From: Sabulicella rubraurantiaca | GTDB taxonomy: Bacteria; Pseudomonadota; Alphaproteobacteria; Acetobacterales; Acetobacteraceae | Direction of reading: 5' to 3' | NCBI RefSeq assembly: GCF_017355885.1 | Contig: NZ_JAFEUU010000001.1 | Location: 310,001 to 374,000 of the forward strand | DNA: 64,000 bases | Made by a program: the position numbers and the translations under genes | Part shown: positions 1-8,095 of the stretch, one piece after another | How positions within the stretch are numbered: position 1 is the first letter of the stretch | How the letters are laid out: each line of letters begins with the position of its first letter | The notes under the pieces: generated by a model | Seen by the model: the letters and a program-made list of their open reading frames with translations, nothing else | What the model was told of the DNA's origin: nothing | Database searches by the model: none

Positions 1-1
1 A

Positions 2-736
2 GCGCGTCGAATCCTCAGCGAGGCGCGACGGCTCTTCGAGGTGGTCCGCACGGGCGCGGAGCCGCTGACCGGCGTGGTGCGGCTGGGCGTGATCTCGACG
101 CTCGGTCCCTACCTCGTGCCCTTTCTGCTGAGGCCACTGCGTGACCGCTTTCCGCGCCTGCGCCTGCTGCTGATCGAGGGCAACACTCGCCCCTTGATCC
201 GCCAGCTGGAGGAAGGGGAGCTGGATGCGGTGCTGGCCACCGGCCCGCTCGGGGAAAGCGACCTCACAGAACTGCCGCTGTTCCGCGAGGAGCTGGCGCT
301 TGCCGTGCCGCGCGACCATGCCCTCGCGCAGGTTGAGGAGGTGCGGCCCGAGGATATCCCGGTCAGCGAGCTGATTTTGCTCAGCGAAGGCCATTGCCTG
401 CGTGACCAGACGCTGGGCTTCTGCCCGAACCGCCTGCGCGAGGGTGACCACGCCCTCCAAGCGGCAAGCCTCGAGTCGCTGCGGCAGATGATTGCGGCCG
501 GGAGCGGCGTGTCGCTCATCCCGCAGCTTGCGATCCAGGTGGGTGCGCTGCTGGACGACATGGTGGCCTACCGGCGCGTCGCAGGCGGGGTGTTCGGCCG
601 CGACGTGGCGCTGTTCCACCGCCCCAGCTTCGGCCGTATTCGCGACATCCGCCTCCTTCGGCAGGCGATCGGCGAGATCCTCGCCGAGCAGAGCGGCGTG
701 CGCGTGCACCGGCCCGGGATCCGTTTAGCAAGCTAG
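2..736 (+). CDS. oxyR: OxyR-type LysR regulator, 3' part (5' end outside window)
   Basis: C-terminal effector domain of a LysR-family peroxide sensor; the reading frame is open from base 2, so the N-terminal helix-turn-helix lies upstream of the window. OxyR-specific identification rests on the segment GHCLRDQ..GFC: the two cysteines, at codons about 132 and 141 of the fragment, have the 9-residue spacing of the redox pair C199/C208 of E. coli OxyR. The conserved block SLESLRQMIAAGSGVSLIP follows. In the family, peroxide oxidises the pair to a disulfide and switches on catalase and peroxidase genes. No peroxidase gene is visible here; the target may lie to the left. The next gene is convergent, ending 8 bases away. 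Confidence 0.9.
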   Translation, partial: ARRILSEARRLFEVVRTGAEPLTGVVRLGVISTLGPYLVPFLLRPLRDRFPRLRLLLIEGNTRPLIRQLEEGELDAVLATGPLGESDLTELPLFREELALAVPRDHALAQVEEVRPEDIPVSELILLSEGHCLRDQTLGFCPNRLREGDHALQAASLESLRQMIAAGSGVSLIPQLAIQVGALLDDMVAYRRVAGGVFGRDVALFHRPSFGRIRDIRLLRQAIGEILAEQSGVRVHRPGIRLAS

Positions 737-743
737 CGCGGCC

Positions 744-1025
744 TCAGCCGAGTTGACGAAGCAGGTCGTGCATCCGTCCGGCCTGCGCCTCCGCCGCCGC
801 CTCGGCGCGGGCGATCGCCGCGGCCAGCCTTTCCGTCACGCCGCGCCGTCCCTGCCGCAACTCGGCCATCAGTGAGGTGGCTTCGCGCAGCACCTCCGTC
901 ACGTCGTGCACGCCGGAGGCCAAGCGTCCTGCCAATAGCGGCAGGTCCTCATCCGGGTGAAAAGGCGCAGCCACCTCATCACGCGTGGCGACGAGACGGG
1001 CATAGAGGGCGGCATCCGGTGTCAT
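744..1025 (-). CDS. Small uncharacterised protein (93 aa), end of the reductase/hydratase operon
   Basis: Unrecognised soluble protein of 93 residues, rich in Ala, Arg, Glu and Leu and probably mostly helical (LREATSLMAELRQGRRG; AAAIARAEAAAEAQAGRM). It has no signal peptide, membrane segment or cysteine. It lies 35 bases downstream of the flavoprotein gene in the same direction and ends tail-to-tail with oxyR, so it is probably the last cistron of the operon. A role as assembly or accessory factor is possible from position alone. It could also be a spurious high-GC ORF, though its place between two real genes favours a gene. Confidence 0.55.
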   Translation of the reverse strand: MTPDAALYARLVATRDEVAAPFHPDEDLPLLAGRLASGVHDVTEVLREATSLMAELRQGRRGVTERLAAAIARAEAAAEAQAGRMHDLLRQLG

Positions 1026-1060
1026 GCCGCGAGGCTGCGCCGGATGTCATGAAAGAAGAG

Positions 1061-2782
1061 TTAAGCCGCCTCGGTCAGCAGCGTCTCGCCGGGCTTCAGC
1101 CGCGTGAAGGCGACGTCGCGCCAGGACAGGCGCACGGCACTGCCATTCATCGTCACCACCGTATGGCGCAGTCCGCCACTCGCATCATCCGTCTGCGGAA
1201 AATCCTCGCGCCAATGAGCGCCGCGGCTTTCGGTGCGAGCCTCGGCAGCGGCGACGATGGCGCGGCTGACCAGGATCAGGCTCTCCAGGTTGAGCCAGTC
1301 AGACCAGGAGAGGTTGAAGCCGCGCGCTCCATCCGCGACGCCCGTGGCACGTAGCTCCGCCTCCAGCGCATCCAGCCCGCTCGCCGCCTCGGCGAGGCGA
1401 GGGCCGTCGCGCAGGATGCCGGCCTTGTCCCACATGAGATTCGCCAGCGCGTCGCGGATTGGCCCGAGGAGGCTGGGCTTCCGGGAAAAAGGCGCCTCGG
1501 CGGCCGCCCGAGCCGCGTCGAGCGCCGCAGGGTCGGGGTCCGCCCATTCGCCCTCCCGAGGAACCCAGCGCGCCATGGTATCACCCGCGATGCCACCAAA
1601 GACGGTGGAATTGGCGACGCCGTTGCCGCCGAGGCGGTTCGCGCCATGCACCCCACCCGTATCCTCGCCAGCGGCGAAAAGCCCGGGCAGGGCGGTCGAG
1701 CCATCGGCGGCGAAGGCGACTCCGCCCATCATATAATGCGCGGTCGGCACCACCGGCACGCGCCCGGCCGCGAGGTCGAAGCCCATATCGGCGCAGCGCT
1801 CCACCATGCCCTTGAACTGCTTGCGCACATTCTCGGGACCGAGATGCCCCATCTCGATCCACAGCCCGCCGGCTTCGTTCACGCGGCCAGCCTGGATTTC
1901 CCGCTCCATGGAGCGGGAGACGATGTCGCGCGTCGCACGCTCGTTGCGCGGGTCGTAATTGTGCATGAAGCGCTCGCCGTCGCCGTTGAGCAGGTAGCCC
2001 CCCGCGCCGCGCAGCCCTTCCTCGATGATAGTGCCGGTCATGCGCGTGCCCGGCCCGGCCAGGACGCCGGTCGGATGGAACTGCACCATCTCCATGTCGC
2101 GCAGGGCGAGCCCGGCGCGCAGCGCCATCGCCATGCCGTCGCAGGATTTGTCGCCCGAGGGCGTGTGGTACTTGTACATGGTCGGCCCGCCCCCGGTGCC
2201 GAGCAGAACGGCCTTTGCCTGCACGAAGACGAAGGCGCCGCGGCGGATGTCGAGCAGCAAGACGCCGGCAAGCCGCGATCCGTCCTTCGACCGCACCAGC
2301 GCAAGGGCACGATGCTCCTCCAGCCGGTCGATGCCGCGCGCCCAGGTCTGCTCGGCGAGGCGGTTGATGATCTCGATGCCGGTCAGGTCACCCTTGTGGA
2401 CCGTGCGGTCGAAGGTCTGCCCGGCGAAGGCCTTCTGGTGGATGGTGCCGTCCGGATTGCGGTCGAAGAAGCAGCCCCAGCGATTCTCCAGCTCCCGGAT
2501 GCGGGTCTGCGCCACGGTGACCAGCGTCCAGGCAAGGTCCTGGTCGTTCAGCCACTTGCCGCCGTCCAGCGTATCCATGAAGTGCCGCTCGGCGCTGTCA
2601 TCGGCGGCGAGGGCGACGTTGTAGCCACCCTGCACCATGCGCGTGCAGCCCGATTTGCCGAGCAGACCCTTCACCGCGACCGTGACGGACAACTCCGGAT
2701 TGGCGCTCTTTGCATGCAGTGCCGCGAGCAGCCCCGCCCCGCCGGATCCCAGGACGAGGATGTCGGTGCGGAAGCGCTCCAT
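1061..2782 (-). CDS. Succinate dehydrogenase/fumarate reductase-type flavoprotein subunit
   Basis: FAD-binding oxidoreductase of the SdhA/FrdA/NadB superfamily, 573 aa from ATG at 2782 (a GTG one codon earlier is possible). The dinucleotide fold GSGGAG is at residues 12-17. Active-site residues of dicarboxylate oxidoreductases are present: HPTG (H236), the EEGLRG stretch near 254, R285 in ATRD, H349 in HYMMGG and R383 in GANRLGGN. At the position of the covalent-FAD histidine of SdhA/FrdA (SHT..QGG) this protein has SGCTRMVQGG, so FAD is probably bound non-covalently. The stop of the hydratase beta gene overlaps the start (TGATG). Genes for the Fe-S subunit and both anchors lie upstream in the operon, so a membrane-bound quinone-linked complex is likely. 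The substrate may be succinate/fumarate or an analogue. Confidence 0.87.
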   Translation of the reverse strand: MERFRTDILVLGSGGAGLLAALHAKSANPELSVTVAVKGLLGKSGCTRMVQGGYNVALAADDSAERHFMDTLDGGKWLNDQDLAWTLVTVAQTRIRELENRWGCFFDRNPDGTIHQKAFAGQTFDRTVHKGDLTGIEIINRLAEQTWARGIDRLEEHRALALVRSKDGSRLAGVLLLDIRRGAFVFVQAKAVLLGTGGGPTMYKYHTPSGDKSCDGMAMALRAGLALRDMEMVQFHPTGVLAGPGTRMTGTIIEEGLRGAGGYLLNGDGERFMHNYDPRNERATRDIVSRSMEREIQAGRVNEAGGLWIEMGHLGPENVRKQFKGMVERCADMGFDLAAGRVPVVPTAHYMMGGVAFAADGSTALPGLFAAGEDTGGVHGANRLGGNGVANSTVFGGIAGDTMARWVPREGEWADPDPAALDAARAAAEAPFSRKPSLLGPIRDALANLMWDKAGILRDGPRLAEAASGLDALEAELRATGVADGARGFNLSWSDWLNLESLILVSRAIVAAAEARTESRGAHWREDFPQTDDASGGLRHTVVTMNGSAVRLSWRDVAFTRLKPGETLLTEAA

Positions 2783-3393
2783 CACGCTGAGACTCCCATC
2801 CGCGCCAGCACCTCTGCGCGGCGTGCGGACACCTTGGACTGGACGTCGCGGTAGAGGCTGCCGCCATGGGCGTCCATGCCGACGATGAGCGGCCCGAAGC
2901 CCTTGATGGCGAAGCGCCAGAGCGACTCGGGGTTCAGGTCATCCAGGTCCACATCCTCGATCGCGGTGATCCAGGTCGTTTCCAGCGCCGCCGCCCCACC
3001 GATCACGGCCAGGTAGGCGCCGCCGAGCTCCGCGAAGGCCTTAGCGCTTTCCTCGCGCAACCCGCCCTTGCCGATGATGAGGCGCACGCCCTCCCGCTCC
3101 ATCAGGGGTCGGGTGAAGCGCTCCATACGGTCGGAGGTGGTGGTCCCGATGCAAACCGCCTCGTACCCCGCCTGATTGGTGCCACTCCGCTCCACCTTCC
3201 GCACGTTGGGCGCGGTGTGGATGACCGCGTGTCCGTTGAGGTCGAAGCGTGTGCGACGTCCGCGATCGAACATGTGGATCTGCGTGGCGTCGCGGATGCC
3301 GAAGAGCGTGTCCTCCAGCGTCACCGTGTCGCCGACGCGAAGCGCCCGGACCTGCTCCTCGCCGGCGGGCATGTGCAGCACGTGATGGGCCAT
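2782..3393 (-). CDS. Class I fumarase/tartrate dehydratase-type hydratase, beta subunit
   Basis: C-terminal-domain subunit of a two-subunit Fe-S hydro-lyase, 203 aa, near the length of E. coli TtdB (201). The ATG at 3393 (MAHHVLHMP) follows the alpha stop by two bases; longer upstream readings run back into the alpha gene and are not supported. Family features include VRALRVGDTVTLEDTLF near the start, CIGTTTSDRM and the segment LIIGKGGL. It pairs with the alpha subunit to hydrate a double bond, such as fumarate to malate or the reverse of tartrate dehydration. Family members also use mesaconate, so the substrate cannot be fixed from sequence. Its partner flavoprotein gene follows immediately. 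Confidence 0.85.
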   Translation of the reverse strand: MAHHVLHMPAGEEQVRALRVGDTVTLEDTLFGIRDATQIHMFDRGRRTRFDLNGHAVIHTAPNVRKVERSGTNQAGYEAVCIGTTTSDRMERFTRPLMEREGVRLIIGKGGLREESAKAFAELGGAYLAVIGGAAALETTWITAIEDVDLDDLNPESLWRFAIKGFGPLIVGMDAHGGSLYRDVQSKVSARRAEVLARMGVSA

Positions 3394-3395
3394 GG

Positions 3396-4283
3396 TCAGA
3401 ATCCGATCTCGACGCCAGAGGTGGTGAAGGTCGCGCTGGCGCGGCGCGCCGAATGGCACTGCACGTTCACCGCCACCGGGTTCATGGTGATGTGCGTCGC
3501 CGCCAACTCCACGTGCACAGCGAAGGCGGTGGAGTCGCCGCCGAGCCCCTGCGGGCCGATGCCCAGGCTGTTCACGGCCTCGCCCAGTTCCTCCTCCAGC
3601 TTCGCACCTTCCGGATCGGCGCATCGCGAGCCGAGAGCGCGGGTCGCCGCCACCTTGGCGAGGTGCATGCACAGGTCGGAGGTGCCGCCGAGGCCGACGC
3701 CCAGGATGGTGGGGGGGCACACCTTCCCACCGGCGCGGATCGCCGCATCCACCACGAAGCGCTTGATGCCCGCGATCCCGTCCGCAGGGATCAGCATCTG
3801 CAGGAAGGATCCGTTCTCCGAACCGGAGCCCTTGGGCACCATCTCGATCCGCAGCACCCGGTCCTCTTCAGTGAAGTCGAGGTTGATGACCGGCACGTGC
3901 AGACCGCAGCTCGTGTGCTCGTTCACGCGGGTGAGGGGATGCACGACGGAGGAGCGGAGCGGGTGCTCGCGCGTCGCGCGCTCGGCGCCGCGACGGATGG
4001 CCTGCTTCAGCTCCCACCCATCGAAGGACACGTTGCGGCCGATGCTGATATTGTAGATCGGGATGCCGGTGTCCTGGCAGAGCAGGTTATCCGTCCGCTC
4101 CGCCACCGCGATGTTCTCGATCATGGTGGCGAGGACGGAGCGCGCCAGCCCATCGCTTTCCGTCGAATCCAGCCGCGCGAAGCCCTGCTTGATGTCGTCG
4201 GGCAGGACCTTGAGGGCGCGGATATAGAGGAGCTTCGCGGCTTCCTCCACGGCATCCATCGCGATGTGCAGCGTGTCGGTCAT
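3396..4283 (-). CDS. Class I fumarase/tartrate dehydratase-type hydratase, alpha subunit
   Basis: Iron-sulfur subunit of a class I hydro-lyase, 295 aa (E. coli TtdA is about 303). Three conserved cysteines suited to a [4Fe-4S] cluster are seen in LLCQDTGIP, HTSCGLHVP and KVCPPTILG, along with GVGLGGTSDLCMHLAKVA. It starts 10 bases after the permease stop, and the beta gene starts 2 bases after its own stop. Placement between the anchor and flavoprotein genes of a succinate-dehydrogenase-like complex suggests that oxidation or reduction and hydration act on one C4-type dicarboxylate. Fumarase is the conservative call; L-tartrate dehydratase or mesaconase remain possible. Confidence 0.86.
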   Translation of the reverse strand: MTDTLHIAMDAVEEAAKLLYIRALKVLPDDIKQGFARLDSTESDGLARSVLATMIENIAVAERTDNLLCQDTGIPIYNISIGRNVSFDGWELKQAIRRGAERATREHPLRSSVVHPLTRVNEHTSCGLHVPVINLDFTEEDRVLRIEMVPKGSGSENGSFLQMLIPADGIAGIKRFVVDAAIRAGGKVCPPTILGVGLGGTSDLCMHLAKVAATRALGSRCADPEGAKLEEELGEAVNSLGIGPQGLGGDSTAFAVHVELAATHITMNPVAVNVQCHSARRASATFTTSGVEIGF

Positions 4284-4293
4284 GGGCGTTCCC

Positions 4294-5025
4294 CTAGATG
4301 AGAAGCGAAAGGCCGGAGATCAGCAGCAGGCCGAGCAGGACGAGGCGGAAGCCCTGCTGTGGCAGACGCCGGAACGCCGCGAGGCCAAGCCACATGCCCG
4401 CCAGCATTCCCGGCAATGCGGCGAGGGACAGCCATAGCGCCTCCCGCGTGAAGAACCCGCCCAGCACGAGCGCGGGCAGGGTGAGAAGCTGCATGAAGAC
4501 GATGAAGGGCTGAAGCAGCCCGCGCGTCGCCAGCTTGTCCAAGCCTTGTGCATCGGCCCACATGGCCGGCAGCGCGCCGACATAACCGCCGATGCCGCCG
4601 AGGATGCCGCTGGCGAAGCCCACGGCCCCATCCGCAGCGGGCCCGCCCTGGAGGGAAGGTGCCGGCAGGCGCAGACCGATGCGTGCCAGCATGTAGCCGG
4701 CATAGACCACCAGCAGCGCACCCACCCCCGCCGTCATCGGCCCTGCTGGCACATGCACGAGCAACCAGACGCCCAAGGGCATGCCCGGCAGGGCAAACAG
4801 CATCCAGCGCCGCAGCACCCGCCAATCCACATGATACCACATGGCCTTCAATGCGATGGATTGGACGACGAAGCTGCCCAGGACCAGCACGGGCGCCGTG
4901 GTCGCGGGCGGCAGGAACTGCAGCAGCAGCCCGGCGCCCACCAGCACGAAGGCAAAGCCCGCCATCCCCGCGCAGAAGGCCGCGACAAAGCAGGCCCCAG
5001 AAAGGAGCAGCGCGTCAGCCAGCAT
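4294..5025 (-). CDS. TSUP (TauE/SafE) family membrane permease
   Basis: Integral membrane protein of 243 aa with about eight hydrophobic segments in two homologous halves (FCAGMAGFAFVLVGAG near the start, VGFASGILGGIGGYVGAL in the middle), the pattern of TauE/SafE permeases. Members move sulfite, sulfoacetate or organic anions. Here it is sandwiched between a membrane-anchor gene (11-base overlap) and the hydratase genes, so it may import the dicarboxylate-like substrate or export a product. No sulfonate enzyme is recognisable in the same operon. Confidence 0.82.
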   Translation of the reverse strand: MLADALLLSGACFVAAFCAGMAGFAFVLVGAGLLLQFLPPATTAPVLVLGSFVVQSIALKAMWYHVDWRVLRRWMLFALPGMPLGVWLLVHVPAGPMTAGVGALLVVYAGYMLARIGLRLPAPSLQGGPAADGAVGFASGILGGIGGYVGALPAMWADAQGLDKLATRGLLQPFIVFMQLLTLPALVLGGFFTREALWLSLAALPGMLAGMWLGLAAFRRLPQQGFRLVLLGLLLISGLSLLI

Positions 5026-5350
5026 GGAGCAGGAACATCAGCCCCGCGCCGAGGGCAAAGCCGGCCGAAAGCGCGACGAGGTCCTTCTGCCTCGCCCGCC
5101 AGCCCAGGAACTCCAGCGCAAGCACGCGCAGCCCCCCGGCCAAGTGCAAGGCCAGCAGGGTGACGAGGCCCCATTCGCCCGTCTTGAAGGCCCAGTTATC
5201 CGTGAAGCGAAGGAAACCCTCCAGCGCTGCCTCGCCCTGGATGGCGTGGCCGAGTGCCCAGAAATGCAGCGGCAGGAACAGCGCAAGGCCGATCCCCGAG
5301 ACCCGGTGCAGCACGAAACCCCAATAGGCCGGATGGCGCCGGTCACGCAT
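5015..5350 (-). CDS. Succinate dehydrogenase cytochrome b/membrane anchor subunit (SdhC-like)
   Basis: Small membrane anchor, 111 aa from ATG at 5350, with three hydrophobic helices. The motif HRVSGIGLALFLPLHFWALGH resembles the H-R-x-S/T-G signature of SdhC that begins helix I, and LLALHLAGGLRVLALEFLGW gives a second conserved His plus Arg. It probably carries heme b and the quinone site together with the neighbouring anchor. Its start overlaps the previous gene by 8 bases and its end overlaps the TSUP gene by 11, which implies tight translational coupling. Confidence 0.78.
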   Translation of the reverse strand: MRDRRHPAYWGFVLHRVSGIGLALFLPLHFWALGHAIQGEAALEGFLRFTDNWAFKTGEWGLVTLLALHLAGGLRVLALEFLGWRARQKDLVALSAGFALGAGLMFLLHAG

Positions 5351-5678
5351 GGTAGAGCCCCCAGGCGGCACGGATGCCGAAGGCGGCAGTCACCAGCCCG
5401 ATACCCAGCCACAGCGCGTCGAAGCCGCGCCCCCGCCAGCCGAGCCACTCCCCCGCGATGTTGCGCATGCCGATGGCGCCGTGGATGCCGGCCGCCAGCG
5501 CGAAGACCGCATAGAAGGCCAGCCATCCCTCCGCCCCGCTCAGCCGTGCGACGATCTCGGCGGCGGACAGCCCGCCCCGCACGGCCAGCATGATGGTGGC
5601 GAGGTGGACGAAGACCGCGGCGGCCAGGACGAAAGCGGTGATCCGCTGCGCCGCCCAGAGGTGGACCTGCCCCCTCAT
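5343..5678 (-). CDS. Succinate dehydrogenase membrane anchor subunit (SdhD-like)
   Basis: Small membrane protein of 111 aa with three predicted helices. The start QVHLWAAQRITAFVLAAAVF and the segment GIHGAIGMRNIAGEWLG resemble SdhD-type anchors, with conserved His in helices I and II. The ATG at 5678 overlaps the stop of the Fe-S gene (ATGA); a much longer reading of the same frame is a shadow of the Fe-S gene. With the SdhC-like protein it should dock the Fe-S and flavoprotein subunits to the membrane and pass electrons to or from quinone. Confidence 0.78.
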   Translation of the reverse strand: MRGQVHLWAAQRITAFVLAAAVFVHLATIMLAVRGGLSAAEIVARLSGAEGWLAFYAVFALAAGIHGAIGMRNIAGEWLGWRGRGFDALWLGIGLVTAAFGIRAAWGLYHA

Positions 5679-6385
5679 GGCGCCAGCACGCCCCAGAAGA
5701 TGGAGCGCTTGAGCCCCGCAATGGCCGAGGAAGGGTCGAGGTTCTTCGGACAGCGCTCCGTGCAGCCCTGGGTGGAGTGGCAAGAGTGGCAGCCGGCATC
5801 GCCCGCCACGGCGTCCAGCCTTTCGCGCCGCCCGCCATCGCGCACGTCGTTCACCAGGGTCCAGGCGCGGTTCAGCGCCGCGGGTCCCAGGTAGTCCGGG
5901 TTCCAGGACACCACATCGCAGGAGGCGTAGCAGACGCCGCAGCCAATGCATTCGATGCCCGCATCCGCCTCCTGCCGCTTCGGCGAGGATGGGGGGACGA
6001 CCGCGAACTCGACCGGGACGGCGCCGTTCGGCGCGTCCTTGGGCTGGAATTGGCCGCGAGCCCGCGCCCACTTGTCGAAGAAGGGCTTCATGTCGGTGGC
6101 GAGGTCGCGAATGACCGGCAGATTGGCCAGCGGGCGCAGGGTAAGCGTCCCGTCCTCGGCCACCTTCCGGACATGGGTGCGGCAGGTCCAGCGGGCAACG
6201 CCGTTCACCTCCATGGCGCAGGACCCGCACATGCCGACCCGGCAGGCGAAGCGATAGGCAAGATCGGGCTGCTGCTCGCGCTGGATCTCCGTCACCACGT
6301 CCAGCACCGTCTGGTTCTCGCGCGCCGCCACGGCGTATTCCGCGATTCCGTCGCTGCGCTGGATGCGGACCTTCAGTTGCGCCAT
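5675..6385 (-). CDS. Succinate dehydrogenase/fumarate reductase iron-sulfur subunit
   Basis: SdhB/FrdB-type protein, 236 aa. All three cluster motifs are visible: plant-type [2Fe-2S] ligands C48, C53, C56 and C68; [4Fe-4S] C146-x2-C149-x2-C152 with C156; and a third group C199, C202, C208, C212 that completes the [3Fe-4S]/[4Fe-4S] set. It is first in the minus-strand operon, with ribosome-binding site GGAGGG just upstream. Gene order B-D-C-permease-hydratase-A differs from the usual sdhCDAB. The divergent spacer toward the TPP enzyme gene holds a dyad that may control both directions. Confidence 0.9.
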   Translation of the reverse strand: MAQLKVRIQRSDGIAEYAVAARENQTVLDVVTEIQREQQPDLAYRFACRVGMCGSCAMEVNGVARWTCRTHVRKVAEDGTLTLRPLANLPVIRDLATDMKPFFDKWARARGQFQPKDAPNGAVPVEFAVVPPSSPKRQEADAGIECIGCGVCYASCDVVSWNPDYLGPAALNRAWTLVNDVRDGGRRERLDAVAGDAGCHSCHSTQGCTERCPKNLDPSSAIAGLKRSIFWGVLAP

Positions 6386-6424
6386 CCCATTCCCTCCGTT
6401 CCCGGCAGGATGCGCCCGGCTTGA

Positions 6425-6438
6425 GTCTTATACAAGAC
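6425..6438. promoter_or_regulatory. Candidate GntR/HutC operator dyad in a divergent promoter region
   Basis: A 14-base dyad, GTCTTATACAAGAC, with six of seven pairs symmetric, lies in the 96-base spacer between the Fe-S subunit gene (minus) and the TPP enzyme gene (plus). Its TATACA-like core resembles operators of HutC-subfamily GntR regulators, and a HutC-type regulator is the second gene of the plus-strand operon. Autoregulation with control of the facing operon is inferred. Confidence 0.5.
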
Positions 6439-6481
6439 CAGGGCAGCATCGGCCCTGACGAAATGGATCGAGGGGGACACC

Positions 6482-8095
6482 ATGCCCGACGGACGAGCGA
6501 CCGAGGCGCGGCTGCGCGGGGCCGACCTGCTGTGGCGGGCGCTGGAAGCGGGGGGCGTGACGCGGGTCTTCTCCCTTTCCGGCAACCACATCATGCCGAT
6601 CTACGATGCCGGGTTCGGCTCGAAGATCGAGATCATCCATGTGCGGCACGAGGCGGCGGCGGTGCACATGGCCGATGCCTGGGCGCGGCTAACGGGACAG
6701 GTGGGCGTGGCGCTGGTGACGGGCGGGCAGGGGCACAGCAACGCTGTCGCGGCTCTGCCCACAGCCCTGGCCTCGGAGACGCCGATCGTGCTGCTCTCCG
6801 GCCATGCACCGTTGAACGAGCTGGGCACCGGCGCCTTCCAGGAGACGCCGCAGGTCGAGATGGCGGCACCGCTCTGCAAGGGCGCCTGGCTGGCGCGCGA
6901 CCCGGCCGGGCTGCCGGCGGAGATTGCCCGCGCCTTCCGCCTCGCCCGGTCAGGACGCCCGGGGCCGGTCCATGTCTCGTTGCCCACGGACGTGACGGAA
7001 GCCCATGCGAGCGCCGCCATGCCGGATCCGGCCGACTATCTGCCGATCGAGAGTGAAGTGGATGCCGCGCCGCTCGCGCGTTTCCTGGCCGGAGCCGAAC
7101 GGCCGCTGATCCTGGCGGGACCGTCGCTGAACACGCCGGAAGGCCGCGCGACGCTGGCGATGCTGGAACGCGGCTCGGGCCTGCCAGTACTGCTGATGGA
7201 AAGCCCGCGCGGGCTGAACGATCCTTCGCTTGGCGACTTCGCAGCCCGCCTCGCGGAGGCGGATGCCGTGCTCCTGCTCGGCAAGCAGCTGGACTTCACC
7301 CTTCGCTTCGGACGCGGCACCGAGGCACGCTTCGCCCTGGCCGAACCGGATTCCGCCCTGGTGGCGCGGGCGGAGCGGCTGCTGGGGGACCGGCTGGCGC
7401 TGCGCCTCGATGTCGCCCCGCTTGCTGCCGCGCACGCCCTCGCGGGTACGGCAGCGGCGCACCCGGCCAAGGAATGGGCTGAGTCGGTGCGGAGCGCGGC
7501 CGCCTACCGGCCCGAGGCCTGGAAGGGCCTCGCCACGAGAGGCGGTGAGCCGATCCATCCTGCGACGCTTGGCGCAGCACTGCAGCCTTTCCTGGAGGAT
7601 GCGGTGCTGGTCGCCGATGGCGGCGAGATCGGCCAATGGATGCAGGCCACGCTGCGCGCGCCGGAGCGCATCGTGAACGGCGTGGCGGGTTCCATCGGTG
7701 CCGGGCTGCCCTTCGCCCTGGCGGCGAGCGCGGCAAGGCCCGGCAAGCGCGTCCTGGCGGTGATGGGTGACGGTACTGCCGGGTTCCATATCGCGGAACT
7801 CGACACGGCGGTTCGTCACAACCTCCCCTTTGTCGCGGTCGTGGGCAACGACAGCAAATGGAACGCCGAGTACCAGATCCAGAAGCGCGACTATGGCGAA
7901 AACCGCGCCCATGGCTGCGAACTTGCCCCGGCGACGCGCTACGACCTCGTCGCCCAGGGCTTCGGTGCGCATGGCGAGTTCGTGGAGCATGGAGAAGACT
8001 TGGCTCCGGCGCTGGAACGCGCCTTCGCCAGCGGCCGTCCGGCCCTGGTGAACGTGATGATCGAAGGGCTGCCGGCGCCCTCGCTCAAGCGTTGA
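6482..8095 (+). CDS. Thiamine-diphosphate-dependent enzyme (acetolactate synthase-like family)
   Basis: 537-aa protein with the three-domain layout of the POX/AHAS family. The N-terminal PYR domain has the catalytic Glu in RHEAAAVHMADA (E57) and GGQGHSNAV. The C-terminal PP domain has the Mg/TPP motif GDG at 429-431, closed by GND at 455-457. The middle domain is poorly conserved. True IlvB usually pairs with a regulatory ilvH, which is absent, so this is more likely a catabolic decarboxylase or carboligase acting on a 2-oxo acid. It is transcribed divergently from the reductase/hydratase operon and is translationally coupled (TTGA) to a GntR regulator. The substrate is unknown. Confidence 0.82.
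   Translation: MPDGRATEARLRGADLLWRALEAGGVTRVFSLSGNHIMPIYDAGFGSKIEIIHVRHEAAAVHMADAWARLTGQVGVALVTGGQGHSNAVAALPTALASETPIVLLSGHAPLNELGTGAFQETPQVEMAAPLCKGAWLARDPAGLPAEIARAFRLARSGRPGPVHVSLPTDVTEAHASAAMPDPADYLPIESEVDAAPLARFLAGAERPLILAGPSLNTPEGRATLAMLERGSGLPVLLMESPRGLNDPSLGDFAARLAEADAVLLLGKQLDFTLRFGRGTEARFALAEPDSALVARAERLLGDRLALRLDVAPLAAAHALAGTAAAHPAKEWAESVRSAAAYRPEAWKGLATRGGEPIHPATLGAALQPFLEDAVLVADGGEIGQWMQATLRAPERIVNGVAGSIGAGLPFALAASAARPGKRVLAVMGDGTAGFHIAELDTAVRHNLPFVAVVGNDSKWNAEYQIQKRDYGENRAHGCELAPATRYDLVAQGFGAHGEFVEHGEDLAPALERAFASGRPALVNVMIEGLPAPSLKR

Noticed and set aside
2866-4301. Two long plus-strand frames opposite the hydratase genes
   Set aside because: Shadows of the conserved class I hydratase subunits; no recognisable domain.
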